Shown here in pieces: positions 60,715 through 64,000 of a stretch of DNA of 64,000 nt. Every line of letters begins with the position of its first letter. Position 1 is the stretch's first letter. Origin of the DNA: Sphingomonas sp. Leaf67. GTDB taxonomy: Bacteria > Pseudomonadota > Alphaproteobacteria > Sphingomonadales > Sphingomonadaceae. Position numbers and translations under genes: made by a program. Where the stretch lies: the NCBI RefSeq assembly GCF_001421965.1, contig NZ_LMLP01000022.1, positions 62,001 to 126,000 of the forward strand, in the 5' to 3' direction. Below the pieces are notes generated by a model. That model saw only the letters and a list, made by a program, of their open reading frames with translations, did not search any database and was not told the DNA's origin.

Positions 60715-61719
60715 TCAGGCGCTGCGCAGGCTCCCCGACTTCGAAACCGTGCTGCGTCCGTCGTCGCCGGTGACGGCATAGGTGAAGCCCGGCAGGATCG
60801 CGAAGGCGCCGACCTGTCCACGCGCGTCCATCGCGAGGAAACCGACCTGCACCCCGTCGAGCGCCGACCCGCGCAACCGGGCGATATGCTCGACCGCCTC
60901 GCGACAGGCTGCCATGGGCGACATGCCGGCGCGCAGTGACGATACGACGCGGGCGGTGCCGGCGATCCGAGTCACTTCCTCGCCCAGACCGGTGGCGGTT
61001 GCGGCACCTACCCCGGCCTCGACGAACAGGCCGCTGCCGACCTGCGGCGAATCGCCCACCCGGCCGTGCAGCTTGAACGCCATGCCCGACGTCGTGCAGG
61101 CACCGGCCAGCGATCCGTCGGGCGCACGCGCGATCATGCCGATCGTGTCATGGTCGAGCGGCCCGCCGAGCGGGGCACGGGCGTTCTCGCTATTGGCGGC
61201 CGGCGCGTATTTCGACGTCTTCAGCCATTTGCGCCATTCCGCCTCGGCTTCGGGTGTCAACAGCTTCTCGGCGGTGAAGCCGTTGGCCAGCGCGAATTGC
61301 CGCGCACCGTCGCCGACCAGGAAGGTGTGCGGGGTGCGCTCCATCACCGCGCGCGCGACCGAAATCGGATGGGCGATATCCTCCATCGCCGCGACCGCGC
61401 CGACATGGCCCTTGTCGTCCATGATGACGGCGTCCAGCGTGACGCGACCGTCGCGATCCGGATAGCCGCCCTTGCCCACCGAATGGTTGGTCAGGTCGGC
61501 TTCGGGCACCTGCGCCCCCGCTTCCAGTGCGTCGATCAGCGTGCCGCCGCGCTTGAACCGGGCGACGGCGGCATCGTTCGCGGCAGCACCGAAGTCCCAC
61601 GTCGAAGCGACGCGCAGGACGCTCCGGCCACGCGGCTGGGCGGGCAGGGTCGCCGATGCGGTGGCGGCGGCGAGACCGGCGATCGCGGTGCGTCGGGTGA
61701 TGGTCGGCATGGTCGGCAT
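60715..61719 (-). CDS. Tat-exported glycosylasparaginase (N4-GlcNAc-Asn amidase)
   Basis: This 334-residue Ntn-hydrolase has a Tat signal (TITRRTAIAGLAAATASATLPA). It should split the GlcNAc-asparagine bond of glycopeptides. The substrate-pocket motif STWDFGAAAND resembles the NTW motif of aspartylglucosaminidases. Autoproteolysis would occur in LDHDTIGMIA, exposing Thr192 as nucleophile. Downstream, GRVGDSPQVGSGLFVE and GEEVTRIAG are typical of the family. Plain isoaspartyl peptidase/asparaginase activity is the alternative, but the early tryptophan motif and the neighbouring glycosidases favour glycosylasparaginase. It is convergent with the second receptor. Confidence 0.88.
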   Translation of the reverse strand: MPTMPTITRRTAIAGLAAATASATLPAQPRGRSVLRVASTWDFGAAANDAAVARFKRGGTLIDALEAGAQVPEADLTNHSVGKGGYPDRDGRVTLDAVIMDDKGHVGAVAAMEDIAHPISVARAVMERTPHTFLVGDGARQFALANGFTAEKLLTPEAEAEWRKWLKTSKYAPAANSENARAPLGGPLDHDTIGMIARAPDGSLAGACTTSGMAFKLHGRVGDSPQVGSGLFVEAGVGAATATGLGEEVTRIAGTARVVSSLRAGMSPMAACREAVEHIARLRGSALDGVQVGFLAMDARGQVGAFAILPGFTYAVTGDDGRSTVSKSGSLRSA

Positions 61720-61780
61720 GGGCGGCCCCGTTTTTACTGGTGATGCGCAGTTGTGCGCAGTCGCCGGGAGCGGGGCAAGC

Positions 61781-62944
61781 CTATACCGCGATCTCGCGCA
61801 GCACCGCGTCGAGCACCGGGAACCCCGCCGCGGTCAGGGCCAAGCGGTCACCGTCACGCGCCACCAGCCCCTGTCGCGCCAGCAGCGCCACCGCCGGGGC
61901 ACGCACCACCGCATCGATCGGCCGTTCGCCCAGCGCCGCGACGCGGGCAAGGTCGATCCCCTCGCGCATTCGCAGGCCCATCACCAGCGCCTCGGTCACG
62001 CGTTCGTCGGGGGTCAGCGCATCTTCGCGTTCGATGCCGTGGCCGTTGCGCGTCACCGCCGCGATCCAATTCTCGGGCTTCTTGCGCCGGACCGTCGCCA
62101 GCCCCACGCGCCGGCCATGCGCGCCCGGACCGATGCCGGCATAGTCGCGATAGCGCCAATAGGTCAGGTTGTGGCGGCTCTCCGCCCCCGGCCGGGCATG
62201 GTTCGACACCTCGTACAGCGGCAGGCCAGCGGCCGACGTCATCGCCTGCGTGGTTTCGAACAGGTCGGCGGCAAGGTCGGGATCGGGCAGGGTCAGCGCA
62301 CCCTTGGCCGCCAGCGTCGCGAAGCGCGTGCCCGGCTCGATGGTCAGCTGGTACAGCGAGAGGTGCTCGGTCCCGAACGACAGCGCCCGGGCGAGTTCGG
62401 CTTCCCATTGGTCCAGCGACTGGCCGGGCCGGGCATAGATCAGGTCGAAACTGACCCGCGCGAAATGGCGCTGCGCGACGCCGAGCGCGGCCAGCGCCTC
62501 CTCGACGCCATGCGCGCGTTCGAGAAAGGCAAGCGCGTCGTCGTGCAACGCCTGCACGCCCAGCGACACGCGATTGACCCCGGCGGCAGCGATATCGGCG
62601 AAGCGGGCGACCTCGACCGAGGACGGATTCGCCTCCAGCGTGATCTCGATATCGTCGGTCGGCGGCCATGCCCGGCAGGCGGCATCGATGATCGCGGCGA
62701 CGGTCGCCGGCGGCATCAGCGACGGCGTGCCGCCCCCGAAAAAGATCGACGCCAGCCGCCGGTCGGGCAGTGCGGCGACCTCATGGGCCAGATCGGCGAG
62801 CAGCGCCTGCAACCACGCCGCCTGATCGACCGTATCGCGGACATGACTGTTGAAGTCGCAATAGGGGCATTTCGACACGCAGAACGGCCAGTGGACGTAG
62901 AGCGCCAGCGGCGGCAGCGTGAGCGGAGGTTGGTCGGGCACCAT
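61781..62944 (-). CDS. hemW: Radical SAM protein HemW
   Basis: This 387-residue protein belongs to the coproporphyrinogen dehydrogenase-like family. Its N-terminal CxxxCxxC iron-sulfur motif is FCVSKCPYCDFN (Cys22, Cys26, Cys29), then FFGGGTPSLMPP and SLGVQALHDDAL. HemW proteins bind heme and are thought to insert it into respiratory enzymes; they lack the extra N-terminal region of true HemN. The ATG at 62944 is 12 bp from the divergent CAP-domain gene start. Another ATG cannot be excluded because no strong ribosome-binding site is seen. No heme genes are adjacent. Confidence 0.93.
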   Translation of the reverse strand: MVPDQPPLTLPPLALYVHWPFCVSKCPYCDFNSHVRDTVDQAAWLQALLADLAHEVAALPDRRLASIFFGGGTPSLMPPATVAAIIDAACRAWPPTDDIEITLEANPSSVEVARFADIAAAGVNRVSLGVQALHDDALAFLERAHGVEEALAALGVAQRHFARVSFDLIYARPGQSLDQWEAELARALSFGTEHLSLYQLTIEPGTRFATLAAKGALTLPDPDLAADLFETTQAMTSAAGLPLYEVSNHARPGAESRHNLTYWRYRDYAGIGPGAHGRRVGLATVRRKKPENWIAAVTRNGHGIEREDALTPDERVTEALVMGLRMREGIDLARVAALGERPIDAVVRAPAVALLARQGLVARDGDRLALTAAGFPVLDAVLREIAV

Positions 62945-62955
62945 CGCCGTCCCAT

Positions 62956-63528
62956 ATGGGCGTCATGCGATCGATACAAATACTCGCGCCGGTTTTGCTG
63001 CTGACCGGCTGTTCGTCGGGCGGCGAGGCAGGTCCCGAACGCATCGTCGAGCCGCGCGCGTTCGAAGGGCCGGCACCGCGCGGACCGGCGCTGTTGCGAC
63101 AGGCGATGGACGCGGGCCACCGGGCGGCGCGGGCGGCGGCGGGACTGGCCCCGCTCGGCTGGGACCCGGCACTGGCGCACGATGCCGCCCGCTATGCCGA
63201 TACGCTGGCAAAGACCGGCCGGTTCGAACATTCGGCGCAACCGCGCGGCGTTCCCGAACAGGGCGAGAATCTGTGGACCGGCACGCGCGGCGCCTATCGC
63301 TACGACGAAATGGTCGGGCATTGGGTGGCCGAACGGCGCGACTATGTGCCGGGCGTGCTGCCCGCCGTGTCCCGCACCGGCAAGTTCGGCGATGTCGGGC
63401 ACTACACCCAGATCATGTGGCAGACGGCGCAGCGGTTCGGCTGTGCCGAGGCGAGCAACGCGCGCGACGACTATGTCGTGTGCCGCTACGTGCCCGCCGG
63501 CAATGTCGCGGGACAGCGCGCCTATTAG
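62956..63528 (+). CDS. CAP/SCP-domain lipoprotein
   Basis: This 190-residue protein has a lipoprotein signal (MRSIQILAPVLLLTGCSSG; cysteine 19 counting from the ATG at 62956). An in-frame ATG at 62965 directly starts the signal and is equally likely. The CAP (SCP/PR-1) domain is marked by LGWDPALAHDAARYADTLAKTGRFEHS, GENLWTGTRG, MVGHWVAER and GHYTQIMWQTAQRFGCAEA, including the conserved histidines and glutamates of the cavity. Function of bacterial members is poorly known. Only 11 bp separate it from the divergent hemW start, so promoters must overlap coding sequence. Confidence 0.88.
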   Translation: MGVMRSIQILAPVLLLTGCSSGGEAGPERIVEPRAFEGPAPRGPALLRQAMDAGHRAARAAAGLAPLGWDPALAHDAARYADTLAKTGRFEHSAQPRGVPEQGENLWTGTRGAYRYDEMVGHWVAERRDYVPGVLPAVSRTGKFGDVGHYTQIMWQTAQRFGCAEASNARDDYVVCRYVPAGNVAGQRAY

Positions 63529-63543
63529 GGGCCGGGGATGGTC

Positions 63544-64000
63544 CTACAGCACCTTCCACGCGACGATCGCCCGCAACCCCAGCACTAGCGCGTCATCGAC
63601 ATCGCGCAAGCCCCCGGGGCGGCGGACATATTGCACATCGGGTTGCAGCGTCAGGAATGGCGCGATCCGGTCGCTGTAGGTCAGCTCGATCATGCCCTCC
63701 GATCCGGTCAGCGCCGGTTCGCCCGCCGGATTGGCGCGGCGATAGGGGGTGCTGAGATCGGCGCTGGCCATGCCGATCGACACCTGGCTGTCGGGGCGGG
63801 CGGGCACGATGCCGCGTCCGGTCAGGCCGATCTGAAACCCGCCCGCGAACGGTGTCGTCCGCCCGTCGGACAATCCGGCGCGGGCAAAGGCGCGCCAGTG
63901 GCCCGGCTTGTCGGCCTCGCCCGCCAGATCCCGTTCGAGCAGTAGATAGACGCCGTGCGACGCGGCGGCACCATCGGCCAGGGTGACGCCCGGCGGCGCG
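63544..64000 (-). CDS. OprB-type carbohydrate porin, C-terminal part
   Basis: The frame is open from the window end to a stop at 63544; the 5' part lies beyond base 64000. About 151 residues are visible with alternating beta-strands: ASHGVYLLLERDL, HWRAFARAGLSDG, FQIGLTGRGIVPARPDSQVSIGMA, EGMIELTYSDRIAPFLTLQPDVQYVRRPGG. It ends in GLRAIVAWKVL. This matches the C-terminal barrel of OprB outer-membrane carbohydrate-selective porins. No further inference about its substrate is possible from the fragment. Confidence 0.8.
   Translation of the reverse strand, partial: APPGVTLADGAAASHGVYLLLERDLAGEADKPGHWRAFARAGLSDGRTTPFAGGFQIGLTGRGIVPARPDSQVSIGMASADLSTPYRRANPAGEPALTGSEGMIELTYSDRIAPFLTLQPDVQYVRRPGGLRDVDDALVLGLRAIVAWKVL

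Overview
The window is GC-rich chromosomal DNA from an alphaproteobacterium, most likely a Sphingomonas or close relative (Sphingomonadaceae). Grounds for this are the family-typical protein sequences (rpoB/rpoC, M16 peptidase pair, long TonB-dependent receptors), the Tat- and Sec-exported glycosidases, and abundant small intergenic palindromes of the kind common in sphingomonads. No rRNA, tRNA, CRISPR array or transposase gene was seen.

Layout. 1-3107: end of a type II secretion cluster (gspM tail, gspE, gspF). 3379-12.3 kb: housekeeping genes separated by palindromic repeats: glutaminase, an exported M20 amidohydrolase, uvrB, two tandem lipoproteins, a structured small-RNA-like region with an 18-codon micro-ORF, a formate/nitrite-type transporter and a TraB/GumN-like exported protein. 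12.3-28.4 kb: rpoC and rpoB, then rplL and rplJ, all on the minus strand. The usual rplJL-rpoBC block is split by about 6.5 kb holding a proline-rich membrane protein, a DUF2975/HTH pair, an M16 peptidase pair and a TonB-domain protein. rpoB has its own near-consensus promoter.

28.7-61.7 kb is one large glycan-utilisation region. On the plus strand are cutC and a GH2 beta-galactosidase-like enzyme. On the minus strand, six glycosidase genes are chained by 4-bp stop/start overlaps: GH20 hexosaminidase, GH2 beta-mannosidase, GH3 with PA14 insert, GH92 alpha-mannosidase, an unassigned hydrolase and a GH29 fucosidase. They are headed by a TonB-dependent receptor. Divergent from it is a GlcNAc operon: GntR regulator, SIS deaminase, nagA, a fused EIIA-HPr-EI phosphotransferase and an EIICB GlcNAc permease. 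A second TonB-dependent receptor and a Tat-exported glycosylasparaginase close the region. Together these could import and dismantle asparagine-linked glycans: fucose, galactose, a GH3-released pentose or glucose, alpha- and beta-mannose, GlcNAc and the GlcNAc-Asn bond. The released GlcNAc would be phosphorylated by the PTS and deacetylated and deaminated to fructose-6-phosphate. The gene set resembles the plant N-glycan (nix/nag) system described in Xanthomonas campestris.

61.8-64.0 kb: hemW, a CAP/SCP-domain lipoprotein and the C-terminal part of an OprB-type carbohydrate porin.

Repeats are a second theme: a 120-bp palindrome family, two elements of 188 and 190 bp sharing terminal inverted repeats, and short hairpins. 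One cluster of the short hairpins lies in frame inside a glycosidase gene.
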